DNA from: Plecoglossus altivelis
Taxonomy: Eukaryota > Chordata > Actinopteri > Osmeriformes > Plecoglossidae
DNA: 64,000 bases
Assembly: GCA_036571765.1 (NCBI GenBank)
Contig: BROE01000023.1
Coordinates: 574,950 to 638,949, forward strand
Direction of reading: 5' to 3'
The notes beneath the pieces are model-generated. The model saw only the letters and a list, made by a program, of their open reading frames with translations, was not told the origin of the DNA and did no database searches. This document shows, piece after piece, positions 10,501 to 21,483 of the stretch; position 1 is the stretch's first letter, and every line of letters begins with the position of its first letter. Position numbers and translations under genes: made by a program.

Positions 10501-12914
10501 TAGAGGTGAAGGGAGGTGAGGGCAAGGCGGAAGACCATGCGCTCGATGGGGACAGGAAAATGAGAGACTCGTCCTCAGTCTCCTCCAAAGAGAAGGACAA
10601 ACAGTCAGCTGGCGCAGAAACGGGAGGCGATCATCCCACACTCGACGAACACCTTCTACCTTCTCCTCCCAGTCTCCCTCTGTCTACCTCAGCCTCTCCA
10701 GTAGGAATAAAGCGGCGGCCCTGGTCCAACGACAATGCCTCGGAATGCGGTACTTGCGGTTGCTGGTTCTCCAGTCCGAGGAAGCGGGACAAACATGAAC
10801 TGAGTCACCTGCTGGAGTTTGTCTGTCTGCACTGCCGGGCTCCTTTCCCCTCGAGACATAAACTGGAAGACCACCAGAAGACCCAGCACCCCAGGGCTTC
10901 CGAGCCCCAATCCCTGCTGCCCAAAGTGGGCTGCGAGGATACAGAGCCCGAGAAAGAGCGAGGTCAGGAGGAGAGAGAGAGCAGGCCGCTTATGAAGAGC
11001 ACATCCAGTCCCGGTCGCCTGAGCAGAAGAGCATTAGCGAGACACACCTGCCCCCAGTGCCACAAGGTGTGCAAGACGTCTTCAGCCCTGACTCGCCATG
11101 TGCGACGTCACGAGTTGAGCAGCTCCCCTGAGAGAGATGAGACACAGCCAGAGCCAAAAATGGCAGAGACAGCCATTAGCCCTGCAAGCAAAGACTCAGA
11201 CAAGTGTGCAGACCAGGTTCCTATGGCCCAGTCTATCCCGGTAATCAGTTACTCAACACCCGACCCACCTATCATCAGTAAAGAGTGCTTAGAGCCCAAC
11301 AGGAATGAGAACGAGATGTGCGAGGTCAAAGCAGAGCACCAAACCGTCATCAATCAGATTGCACCATATGAATATTCAGAAGTCAAAGAAGTCAGTTCCC
11401 CTGTCCCTGAGAGGGGAAGTCCAGACATTATAAAGCCCTCCCCCGACAGTCCGGGCAAACTTCCCTACCTTCCCACAGTTACCCCTTGCCGGCCTGAATT
11501 CCCTGCTGCGCCCCCAACTCTCCAGGGGGTTCTGGTCATGAGCGGATCTGAATGTCTGGATTTCCGGACCCCCAAGAAGAGGAACCAAGGCGAACATCTT
11601 AACAGGATACCCAGCCCAGCAGGTCACACGGGACACGTGAACGCCCCTCCGAACACCCCCATGACCTGTCAGGCCAAAATCAACAGAGCTACCGAAAACA
11701 TTCCCATGGCAACAGCTCCCAGCGTAGTTGTCAGTTGCGTCAAGAGGGAAGTCATCGCAGAGAGAGAGAAGCTGGGGAAGCACGTTTTCCTTCCAGTCAG
11801 TTACGAGGGCTCATCCTCATTGGCTCAGGATCTCAGGGTCATGCCCCTGTCTAGGAGCCCCTCCCCTAGCGAAGCACAAGACCTCACCATGTCCTCTATG
11901 CTAGCTCGCGAGTGGGAGAGAAAGAGGGAGCAGGACAGGCAGATGCAAAGAGAGAGAGAGAGGGAACGAGAAAGTCACCGGGAGAGAGAAAAGGAAATGG
12001 AGAGGCAGAGGCACCGAGAGATGGAGAGGGACAGGCAGATGGAATTGGAGAGGGAGATGGAGAGAGAGAAGGTTCAGCACACGAGGGCATTGTGCCACCC
12101 TCCCAAGGAGCAGCCCAGAGACCCTGAAGTGACCCTTCTCATACCCAAAGAGGAGCCGATCAGCCCTGCTCTGTCCCCACAACGCGTTGCCACACAAACC
12201 ACTAGTAACAGCCCCCTCGCACAGAGACGGCCCCCCAAGTCCCCTCGCCGCTCCCCCACTGCCATGGATCTGTTGGTCCAGGTCAACCGCCAGGCCCAAG
12301 CAGCCAAGGCTGCCCAGGCTTTGCACGCAACCCGGGGACCCGACCGGCTCCAACTGCCTATGGGGACATCCGGCTCCAGTGACCGCCCCTCGGCCCACGC
12401 CTTGCTCCTCCCCCGCGCACCACTCCCCGAGCCTGCCAACAGTCCCGGGGACTCCCATCGGCGGGAGGCCGAGGCGGGGGGCTACCCCGTCCAGGAGTTA
12501 CCGTTGCCCCTGATCGTCCCAGGCGGTTACCGCTCTGGGAAGAAGCAGGAGGAGAATCTCCTGGTATCCTACCCCGCAGGGTCCTTTCCCTTTGGCCCGC
12601 TGGGGAAGATGGTCCCCAATGGGGATCTGGCCAAGCTGCCCTTCTACCCCGACCCTTATCACCTCCTTTATACTCCCCAGCTGCTGGCATACCCCTATAA
12701 CCTGGCCGCTCTTCCCATGGCCCTGAACATGATGGCTCCAGGGGCGGACAAGGTGGAGCCCCTGCCATTCCTCCCAGCCCTCTTTAATTACGCCGCAGCC
12801 GCTGGCCCTTACATGGGCACGGTACCCCATCCCCTGGTAGCCAACCCCAGTCTGTATAACAGTAACAGTGGCAGCAGCAAGAAGCAGCGAGACAGCAGCA
12901 ACGGCAAGCCGTAG
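7569..12914 (+). CDS. zbtb4: ZBTB4-like methyl-CpG-type zinc-finger regulator, no BTB domain
   Basis: Single-exon frame of 1781 codons. Human ZBTB4 is a nuclear repressor that binds methylated CpG through Kaiso-type C2H2 fingers. Visible fingers: C272-H292; C300-C320 (a C2HC form); the Kaiso-like triad C418-H438, C446-H466, C474-H495; then C1060-H1080, one near 1086, and C1161-H1181. The triad's second finger keeps the AEYRTKH motif (E457, Y458) that reads the methyl-CpG in Kaiso, and the following KLYRLLPMRSQKRPYKTY arm is kept. Other ZBTB4 signatures are CQITVRIGEEAIVKR, a Glu-rich stretch (about 943-981), an Arg/Glu-rich helix (about 1450-1500) and a C-terminal LPFYPDPYHLLYTPQLLAYP block. 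It is much longer than human ZBTB4 (about 1013 residues), and its first 270 residues are Ser/Pro-rich with no BTB fold. ATG 7611 (MTMEG) is an alternative start. Zbtb38 is less likely given the C-terminal match. Confidence 0.9.
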   Translation: MKGKSRQGGWGGEAMTMEGLEDAADGPKNAKITLSFPLSAALPAALTTQNHCRAAPTSPSPRRRPSSSSAASKASDEGSLWKLDATTDVKHRPFKPPRHDQSPSSSSSSSPSSSSSPIDLTALVRKDLKSPPPLKCSKVQSPDSQFHRFSVRPTNGSTGAYLGEGRGERHRLANGPASPSETAKILFNLSTVAYQGQRGGDTDRKERASLPGKQGGRVGVSPHGPSLHPPPLHLPPPQPSLPTEALTPPHHPVSFSSSSSSPQGGQKPELICGVCHRLFSSASSLTVHMRLHRGGRALSCRHCGKAFIHNKRLQSHEASCRQPLPQAAALPSGLSLGRPPIPIQPKEEPLEEGEVRIEGGVVVGAEGVESSGKAQLAEKKACNLLVDQEADAESGELLAGDDNHHFVKVVDGHIIYFCRVCERSYMTLSSLKRHSNVHSWRRKYPCHFCDKVFALAEYRTKHEVWHTGERRYQCIFCWDAFATYYNLKTHQKAIHGISPGLISSEKTANGGYKQKVNALKLYRLLPMRSQKRPYKTYSDTLPDGLLLSSGEPLPLPLSLDCARPNSLGLAGGTHPKTVKPDPDAFPDGFPVSISSERGEISTHAPLPQADVKRSDREASDPERAGSSGASKMTTSSKSKTPKSGRSTELAGSSVITYGHPKPSVIVHGTTVSSSVIVHSNQVAKSPLGSPSPEANTSQILPKAGPRSNRNHRDSTSSHRKRSRDGSDTAEEGSGKSRQEVESGRSHHKSRKSHSRSDSSASRRSSSPGEACSQRGAGPLCQITVRIGEEAIVKRSISETDLRRDKSPHPPKTKRTEPLPQDTKEPRHSHHHHRHRSHRSSGLGAEAEKDVEGEGEPRRKSPKPPGKVREYYFRQEVREQEESDDDGDDNLWRPYYAYKPKRKGQVPVQKTRSWQRKLHHKRSLRLMRQAERLMTHVNKEAERPDEEEDEEADEEEEEVAGEEGKAEVEKEEVIEEEDIEVKGGEGKAEDHALDGDRKMRDSSSVSSKEKDKQSAGAETGGDHPTLDEHLLPSPPSLPLSTSASPVGIKRRPWSNDNASECGTCGCWFSSPRKRDKHELSHLLEFVCLHCRAPFPSRHKLEDHQKTQHPRASEPQSLLPKVGCEDTEPEKERGQEERESRPLMKSTSSPGRLSRRALARHTCPQCHKVCKTSSALTRHVRRHELSSSPERDETQPEPKMAETAISPASKDSDKCADQVPMAQSIPVISYSTPDPPIISKECLEPNRNENEMCEVKAEHQTVINQIAPYEYSEVKEVSSPVPERGSPDIIKPSPDSPGKLPYLPTVTPCRPEFPAAPPTLQGVLVMSGSECLDFRTPKKRNQGEHLNRIPSPAGHTGHVNAPPNTPMTCQAKINRATENIPMATAPSVVVSCVKREVIAEREKLGKHVFLPVSYEGSSSLAQDLRVMPLSRSPSPSEAQDLTMSSMLAREWERKREQDRQMQRERERERESHREREKEMERQRHREMERDRQMELEREMEREKVQHTRALCHPPKEQPRDPEVTLLIPKEEPISPALSPQRVATQTTSNSPLAQRRPPKSPRRSPTAMDLLVQVNRQAQAAKAAQALHATRGPDRLQLPMGTSGSSDRPSAHALLLPRAPLPEPANSPGDSHRREAEAGGYPVQELPLPLIVPGGYRSGKKQEENLLVSYPAGSFPFGPLGKMVPNGDLAKLPFYPDPYHLLYTPQLLAYPYNLAALPMALNMMAPGADKVEPLPFLPALFNYAAAAGPYMGTVPHPLVANPSLYNSNSGSSKKQRDSSNGKP

Positions 12915-15900
12915 CAACACAGGCAGGAATATTTCAAAATGGAGAATCAAGGGGGCTTGTGATGGAGGACAGGATAGCGAAAGCCGCTTGTCGGGGTTAC
13001 TGGGTACCCTTGTAACTGTCTCCGCTGCCTCTCTGTTTGTGACGTAGCAATCAGAACTCGGCACCGAACTCAGAGGGGGGAGGGGGAGTGGGAGGAGAGG
13101 AAACGGAGGAATTGGGCAAGGGAAAGAGGGAGTGATGAAGACAGAGACCTACAGTATACAGACAGATACACAGCGACTTAGCAATCGCCCTCTCGCTTCC
13201 AGTTTACCCCTCTCTTCCGTTCTCCTGTCTTTTCTGTGTTGTAGTTCTAGAGCTTGATTAATTGTCCTCTCTCACTCGTTATGGTAATATGTATAATCTA
13301 AGAATAATAACTGCTAACAGGGTGTATGTTTTTTGTTTTGTTTTGCTACAACTTTCTCAGTCTGCTTCCTTTTATATCGGGCACATAATGAGGACGTCGA
13401 GTCATCTCCGCAGGAATGAGGTTGTGTTCCAGACAGCGAAAGGGAACCAGAATTAAAAGTCCTTGCATGACACAGTCAGAGTTTGAGCATTAACAGCACT
13501 GTGTGTGTTGTGTGCAAGCGTGCTTGCGGGAGGGAGATTGCTTGTGCAAACAAATGCACTCAAGCCATCTGTGAGAGTAAAATGAAAGCCTTTACATGAA
13601 CCGTTAGGACGTCTGTTCATGGGCCGTACGTTGTGTCTGTATGCGAGGATCTTCAAGCTTACATCCCACGTGTGCGCGTCAAAAGCCTCCTGATGCAAAG
13701 GCAATGATAATTCCGTTTGGTTTGGAGGCGGAAAGCAGCATTCCTACAACAGATGGTCTAGCAGTTGTAGGGCAGTGCATATAAGTGCAATAGAAGTGAT
13801 TCTTCCGGATCCAAACCACCAAGGTGATGGTTTCAGTAGAGTTTTTACATGTGACACTGACAGATCCAGTGAGTGAGTAATATTGGAAACTAACCCCAAA
13901 CTTTGCCAGGCAGTATGACATGCTGTCACAGTTTGCCCAATGCCCATCATGTATCACTTTAGTTTTCACCTTAGCAGCATGTGCACACATGAGCTAGAAA
14001 GGCTTCGAACGTTGGGAGAAGCTTGACCCACTTGTAGCTGATTTGGACATGTAGCTGGCCACTGGGCAAGCATAGTAGGATAGTATAGAGACCATTGCAC
14101 TTCCAGTTCTCCATGTACTCATCTCATTTCTTCCAAGGATATAAAAAAGAACGAATAAAGTCAGAGAACCTCGATCTTCAGTGGCCTTTTCCTCTCCCTG
14201 GCTCCCCCTGGTGTGCACCAAAGACACACTCCATTTTCTTAGCCAGGTTGAAGAGAGTGAGAGTTAGGAAAGTAAACAGTAGATGGATTCAGGGTAGGGT
14301 AATTTCTGCGATATTTGTGGAGGGAGAGAGGGGAAGCCATAGTTAGGTCATTGCCTGCCCTCCATGGGGCCTCCTAGATAGACTGAAAATGGCAGCTCTC
14401 CTCTTATTGAGAGGACGGGAAGACGCAAATATCAGGATGCCGAGGAGGGCTTGGAGGTTGGCGTCTAGGCTCTCCTCTCTTTATTCCTCTCTGAACAGAG
14501 AAGCGGGGAACGGTGTCTCTCCCTCTCAGCTGGGGTAAGACAGGGCGTAGCAGCCAGTCATGGTGGTGTCTGAGATCCCCAAAATGTCCAGGACTTTTGT
14601 TTTGTGTCTCTCTGTACATTTGTTTCATGACTTCTTTTTGTTACACTGTTGTTTGTTTTGTTCATAGTACACCTCCCCCTTTTTGCAAGATGGGCATGGC
14701 CTCAGCAAAGGGAGGGTGCTGAGTACTCTTAAATATGAATGTAATTGTAGTCATGAGGTTAATGAAGTACAAACTGCATTAAAGGTAGACGGATTTCTGT
14801 TTTTTCCAACTTGAAAAATAACCAGTTAAGTAACCGTTATGAAGTCTGATATGCATATATACAGTAGTCCTAGGAACATGTCAATAAACTTGGGTTTTGT
14901 ATCCACAAAGCATGAGCAAAACACGCTTCCTAATAGTCTATATCCTCTGGTGTCAACAAACTCTCACTTTCTCCGCACAATGTCGGTTTCTCTTTCCTTT
15001 CAATTTATTTTATCTCTTCATTTCCTCTAGGATCCTCTCGAACCTCCACATCTATTTTACTTCATTTGTTCTGGGGTCTAGCATAGAACCCCCCCCCCCC
15101 TTCAAAAAGAGCAGCTGTCACCTTTATTTCTCACAGTCACTATGGGAGATGTCCAGTTACTCCCCCCTCCAAACTCTCAAACTCACACACACACTTTGCA
15201 CTGCCTCTTTGAAGTGTGAAAGTGTGCGTCAACCCCAACACTGTTAGCTTCAGGCAGGAGAGCAAGACATACCACAGCGTGACCAACAACAGGGGCTCTC
15301 CTTCGATGTAGTTGCGAGCCGTGTGCGTTTGTGTGTGTGTGCAAGTGTATGTATGTGTGGGTGTGTGTGTGTTGGATTGGAGGGGAAAAAATCTGTTTGA
15401 AAAAGAAAACCAAAACAAATTTGCCTAAGATGAATATCCCTTGGGGGGCATCTGTTTTCAACTGACTTTTTCAAGGGTTAAGTTTCAATGTAGCCCTCTT
15501 TGGCCCAGCCTTGCTGTAAAGACTCCACATATAACCTACCTTAAGCCATTTATAGATGGATACATAGGTGTTTTTGGACCATTTCTTATGCCATAGTTTG
15601 CCGTCACACAGACCAAAAGCAAGTAACTTGTTGAAATAGAGCGATTGACAAGGTATCAGGCGGTGATACACATATATTCATAGTGTTTAATTCATATGAA
15701 TGTGCCTCTGCTTTGATATTTACAATATTAGCAACTATAGATTTGGCAGATTTCAACTGACAAGGTGCCTTTTCATGGCATAAGAAATTGAAATAGTTTG
15801 TAGGTGAATGAACTAAATGGCAAACGATTTGAAGAAAGATCTTGTGGCTTAGTTTACTACAGTATGAAGCTGGTCATAGTTTTAGGGGTGTGGCTAAACT

Positions 15901-16397
15901 GTTTGGTATTGTGTACATGTTTAGGTAATACTGTGCCATAGAGTCCACAAATATTTTAACTGTTATTTTTAAAAGATGTTATAATGTTGCTTGATGACTT
16001 TGTCTTTAGATTTGATACAATGGCTTGTAGCCACATCTTCCCCTAGTCTGTTGTCTATTTTCTTTCATTTTTATTTCACTCTTCTCCTCTTGTTCCCTTG
16101 TCTTCTCCTCTTTCTCCCTGCTGCAATCAAACAAATAAAGTATTAACCTGATGACCCAACAGATTATGGTTGAAAGTTGTGACATGTTTAAAAAGAACAT
16201 CAAGATACATTGGCTGTACCATCCACTCAGTATAAAGGACTCCTGTGTAACTATAACTGTTAAAGGTATAGTGCTGTTCATCAATAAAGCTTGGTCTTCT
16301 GTCTTTATGGGAATTCTATGAGCCATAAAGAGAAGTTGGAATAATACATGTCTGGTATACAAATTAATGTCTGTATAGGAACGTGTATATGAATAAA
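12915..16397 (+). other. zbtb4: zbtb4 3' UTR with several poly(A) signals
   Basis: No coding exon is seen after the TAG. AATAAA hexamers on the + strand lie at 14154, 14883, 16134, 16284 and 16392, so the 3' UTR may be 1.2 to 3.5 kb with alternative ends. Contents are otherwise AT-rich sequence, a C run near 15090 and a short GT-rich segment at 15325-15375. Which signal is used cannot be told from sequence. Confidence 0.45.
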
Positions 16398-17598
16398 TGT
16401 TAGCTACAATGTATCAGTAGCAGCAAATATTGGATTAAATCCTTGAGCGGGCTGGGTTAGGAGAAGGTAAATGAAAGGTTAGCGAGTAGACTAGTTGTGG
16501 TCAACACGTGTCGCATGCAGACTCAAATATTGTTTTGACTGAGACAGTATGTACGGAACCTATTCCACCAAAACCCTTCTTTTAATGACAGAAGTTAAAC
16601 AAGACTTCCAGTGATATGCTGACAAGCATTGGTGAAATATATTTAAACAGTTATTCGTAACTATTGCCATTGATTCATATAAGGTAACTGCTTTAAGTCG
16701 GTCTTAAACATTAAGGGGCTAATTGGGGCTTATTGCATTTTGCATACTGACTCTTTGGAAATTCATGCGCTGCTGTTCCTATGATAAATTGTGCCACTGA
16801 TTTAGTTGCAGACTGTGTTGGAGCTGTGGCCGCATCGCCATTCCTTTCCTGGAAGCAGCAGAGTGTCATCAGTTCATCGCGATGGAATGTTGTCAGCGCA
16901 GGAACGTAAAGTGCACACGCACATTCTCTACTTACGCGCACACTCACGCGCGCACGCACATCCGGTAGCCAACCCGCCCGTAGTCAAGGCCCCGTTCAAG
17001 AGAGTCAACACACAGTGTTTAGCTGTTCTCCGAAGGTCACTCACCCAACGAACACAAATGCATGTTTGTCCAATTGTGTAGTCCATGGCAAGGCAGTGGG
17101 GACAGATGTTTGAAGCTTATGTCAGTAAAGCGTTTCATAAAACGATGTCATTAAAATAATGTGGTAACAGTTTGTTTCGATCCTTGGTTAATTTGTTCCA
17201 AGTTCAGTCAGACGTTGGCTGAAACTGCAAATGGCTTTTTCACAGTCACCAACTTTTAACCACTGCTTTTTTATACAATTTCCTAATGTCGTTTACTTCA
17301 CTTTTTTATTTTCATCGTGTTTAAAAAAAAGTTTTATCACCTGGTCTTCTTTCACTGTATCTGACCCACAAACTTAAAAAAACATATTTTTACAGTCAGA
17401 CACAGGCATAAGATTTTGCAGATCAATGGCTTCTGGCACCAGGTGATGTTGACACTGTTGCCCTGTGGTCTCTGGAGGTGTGGGCTTTTTCAAAAGCACA
17501 GAGTCCAGTGAGACCTCGCTCCCCATCCCAGCAAAGCTACTTACCGCTGTGGTTGTCGGACATCGGTGGTATTGTTTTAGGGCAAGTATAACTGAAGA
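16398..17598. other. zbtb4-shbg intergenic region
   Basis: AT-rich sequence without convincing exons. A CG-containing CACACGCGC stretch lies at 16910-16970. The shbg promoter and any leader exon should lie here, but I see no clear TATA box or other defined element. Confidence 0.4.
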
Positions 17599-20172
17599 AT
17601 GGGCTCATTGAAGATGCTAGCTTGTGGTCTGCTACTGGGGTTGAACTTGGAGCTGCTGGTCCTAGTGACTGATGGACAAGAAAACGGACTTAACAAGGTA
17701 GGACCTGTCTGTGAGGAATGGATGGCTGAGGTTGTCTTTACCAGTGGTTTGCACGGTGCAAGGATGCGTTCAATGAAATGAAGTGAACTTACAGGGTGTT
17801 AAAGAGGGTTAAGGGTGCATCTCAATAGTACCTCATTATTTCTTTGGGAGCAGTGCAGGTGAATGAAAGGAAAGTGTGACTAGGTCCAGGCAACAGGACT
17901 TTGTTCAGTCTGTGTGGGAGGAACGGGGTATGGCAGGTTAGGACTTCTGCTCCACAGTGTTGCAAACTCACCCACGTAGAGCTGAATCACTCCATTAACT
18001 TTAGTCTGTAGGAGTCTGGAGGAAATTATAAACTTGTCGAATGTCTATAGAGATGGATATCTTGCCATTTCAAGTCTCGGATCAACATTGATGGGGGGAG
18101 AGGGTGTTACAAAAAGTATAGCACCCCATATGAGTAAAGAAATCAAGAACAGTATAAGCAATGTGAAGCTTGTGGCGTTTTTTAAGGTGAAAAAGAAGGT
18201 ATCAGGCCGGGGCCCGGTCAACCTTGCCCACCAACAGAGAGGAACCTGGAAGCCCCTGATGCAGACCAGAGCCAACCTCTCAGAGGTCAGAAGGTCAGTC
18301 ATTATGTTGACCAAGAGAAAGGCAAACAGGCTCAACTATGTTCCAAATGGTCCTCAGTATACACTTAAACAGCTCTTAAGCTTCAGATCTAGCAGTTTGG
18401 CACATTTCTGTTGAAAGAAATGTCATTTGAAATAAAATTCAGTTTTATCGTGGTTAATATTCTATTATTCCATAGCGTTGTTTGTTTGTATGTTTCGTTA
18501 AACCCGATCCACAGTTGAACCGTTTTTGGTGTCTGCATGTCCCTCTTCCTCAGTATCAAGTCTGTGTTTGAGTTACGGACTTTGGACCCAGAGGGGGCGG
18601 TTTTTTATGGGGACACCAACGCAGGAGAGGACTGGTTCGTCTTCTCTCTGAGAAACGGCATCCCTGAGATGCAGATTGCCAAAGCGGACATCCTCGTTAG
18701 TGCGATAGGTGGGCCCAAACTGAACGACGGCCAATGGCATCAGGTACACTAAAGTTATGCGCAGACTAATACTGGTGCACATGTTGACTATAGTGTAAAC
18801 ACTGGTTTTAGGAACACAGCAACAAGCTGACATGATGTGTCGCAATGTACAAAATGTGACCATTAATGCTTCACCCCCTTCCCTCCAATCTGCCCAGCTG
18901 GGCCTGAGCAGTGAGGGAAAGTTTGTTATTCTGGAGGTGGATGGGAAGCAAGCTCTGGTGGTGGGTCTAGAGTCCAACAAGACAGAGGAGGCAATGACGG
19001 GACAGATCCGCCTGGCCCTAGGAGGGATCCTAGTCGATGAGAAGAAGCTGGTCAATCCGGTACAGTGACGTGTCTGTCTCTGTGTGGGATGTGTCAATCT
19101 GTTTTTGTGACAAAGGTGTTTGCGGATTGTGTTGATTTTCCCTCTGTGCTCTGGGCACAAGTTTGTGGCAGAGATGGATGGCTGTGTGCGGGAGGGCAAC
19201 TGGCTGAACCTTACCTCGCCGTGGGAGACGGAGGAGGTCGGAGACCTCATGCCTTGCTTCGATACCATCAAATCAGGGGCCTTCTTCTCTGGGGCTGGTC
19301 TCTCTGTCTTCAGCACCTCCGGTACTGTTGGGCTGATTTGATCAAGACTTAGAATCGTTGGGAAAGCCTAAAAGGGCAAATACAGATGTTTTTTTGAGAT
19401 ATTTGTATGTTTTACTTTTTAGAAATCCCCATTGTGTCAGAGGAGAAAGGGATCAAGATTGACATCTGGGCAGAGTCATCAGTTGAAATGGAGGGAGCCA
19501 TTATTAACCTCCGAAATGATGAGCAGGGGTCCATTCTTTCAGCAAGAGCAAACAACATAACCAAGGTACCTAACGTGTGATGTACTTTCAGGACTTTACA
19601 TGGTTTAGTGGGAAGCACATTCAAATTGACACAAATAGACTGTGACCATTTATGCAATGAATTAAGGTATTTGTGTATTTCATTTAATAGAAAAGGCAGG
19701 ATTTCAGGATGTTTAACACCTTTTTCCGACAGGAACTCACACTAACCCTGGGCAAATCTTCAACCGTTTTGAAATTGGGCTTCAACAAACTATCCCTTAC
19801 TCTGCTGAAGGACACAGTAAAAGTGGCCCTTGATGATATTCCATTTGACGTCACAGCACATGACAAAACACCAGACTATTTGGCCAGCTGGAAAGCGGGT
19901 ATATTTCTTAGTTTTGGGGGAATTCCAGGTGGGTTTAACAGAAGGAAGCATCGATCTGAGCACATTCTCCATGTTATCTTTTCGCTACCTGCTCTGATTC
20001 ATCAGCCTCTTTTTGTCTCACTGTGTCATCCTCAGATGAAGGGGATAATTTTCATGGCTCCCAGTACCTCCATGGCTGTATAGAAAATATCAAAATTCAG
20101 GGGAAGGATGTGGATTTGGACACAGCCATGTACAAGCACATCTCTATCACCTCCCATAGCTGTCCTGCATAA
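17599..20172 (+). CDS. shbg: Sex hormone-binding globulin, 8 exons
   Basis: Encodes a secreted plasma carrier of androgens and oestrogens. Exons: 17599-17697, 18199-18293, 18554-18743, 18898-19059, 19162-19321, 19423-19565, 19733-19928, 20036-20172. Phases agree at every junction and give 393 residues (human about 402). A signal peptide (hydrophobic core about residues 6-22) is followed by a linker and two laminin-G domains (about 60-205 and 215-390). LG1 has the diagnostic LRTLDPEGAVFYGDTN; each LG domain ends with a cysteine pair (MDGC/MPC and HGC/HSC), as in human. By alignment from memory, S68 and D91 match human steroid contacts Ser42 and Asp65, while human Asn82 is K108. Several N-glycosylation sequons are present (for example NLT in WLNLTS). 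The start is the first ATG of the signal-peptide exon. Confidence 0.93.
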
Positions 20173-20315
20173 AACCAGTATAGATATCGAATTGCTTAAG
20201 TGTGTCTCTGCTCCTGCTTTTCCACTACTTAGGAACGGATACAGATACAACTATGTACACTTGTCTTTGTTGAGTCAAGATGTCTAAGATTTGTAAACAT
20301 TTGATTTCCTTTGAC

Positions 20316-20345
20316 AATAAAGGTTTGATATGCATGTTAAATAAA
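20316..20345 (+). terminator. shbg: shbg poly(A) signals
   Basis: Two AATAAA hexamers, at 20316-20321 and 20340-20345, lie about 145-170 bases after the shbg stop codon, implying a short 3' UTR. Confidence 0.7.
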
Positions 20346-21483
20346 GTATTGTTTGCATTTTATGACTAATTTTAGCGTTTTGAAATTGTCCATCCACCTG
20401 TGATTATTACATTGATATTTTGAGTTTCTAATCCCATTAGAGGCTATAACTCTTGTTGATAGTCAGAACTACGCATGGATGGTTATAAGAAGTTACGTGT
20501 CAGTGCTCTGTTTAAGGTTAATGCTTTGCAAATATAACGTGTTGGTTGCACCAATTGCAATAAATACAATGGAAAATGTGCTTGTGGATCTTAGTGGATT
20601 CAGAGCCACTCGTGAATCGCATTCTATAAAACCTTGATTTAGCGCCCTCTAGTGGATTCAATTATATATGTTTTTCACATGTAACATGACGTCATTCTGA
20701 TTCAACGCTTTAATTTCGCTGAATCATCCTGTGTAATTGAGACTATATCAAAATGTTAGATGGTTGTAAATGTAAAGTAAAGCTGCAAATATTTACATTT
20801 TAAAGACGGCATTTGTAATAAACACTAGATTAAGATACATGCACCAAAAACGCACCAAAACCCAACACTGCCATAAAATATATTGGGGTGTGACGACAGG
20901 CAAGACCTCGTGCCGTCCACTGCCGAAGAGTGGGCGTGTTATTTCCCTTCCAAAAGCAGCATTAGGTTCTCATATTGTCGCAAATCGGTCTGTCGTAAAG
21001 CAACAACGCAGTCTAAACTGCGGCAAGTGGCCAGGGGGCGGTCTTAATTGACTTTTTGACTTAAAGCTGACAAAACATATTTTCTTTAATATATTCTTTT
21101 GGAAATGATTGATCTGATTGTGTGACACGTTGACCTCGTAATTGGCATAATAATTAATGTTCAAGGAATTGTTCAGGAGTTATGCATGTCGTTTGTGATG
21201 AAAGTCAAGCATTATTTCCTCATGTTTACTCTTCAGGAAGAATTCTGGTTTCTACCATGAGAATGTCGATATTCAACTTCTTTGTATGATTTATGAGTAG
21301 ATATATAATTCAAACTAAAGTTTTGCATGCGGATAAACAACAGTATCTTGAGTCTTTTCCATTCAGATTTTATTTCTTAAACATGGGCGTACAGGGGGGC
21401 TTGCCTTCACATGGAGTCATGCCCCTCGGGTAATGCCCCGGCTTGTCAGGGAACACCCCATAGCCTGGACATTTGCAGTGAAG
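20346..21483. other. shbg-neurl4 intergenic region with probable neurl4 promoter
   Basis: About 1.1 kb with no recognisable exon. A GC-box-like GGGGGCGG lies near 21034 and a GGGCG near 20931. The neurl4 leader must lie between here and 21483. No TATA box is obvious, as is common for housekeeping genes. Confidence 0.35.

Noticed and set aside
9744..10538. 264-codon minus-strand frame rich in Leu and Phe, looking like a membrane protein
   Set aside because: It is the complement of the Glu/Lys-rich part of zbtb4 (GAG/GAA read as CTC/TTC). No start context, splice sites or domain support it.
11901..12458. 185-codon minus-strand frame opposite zbtb4
   Set aside because: Complement of the Arg/Glu-rich repeat and Pro-rich C-terminus; compositional artefact.
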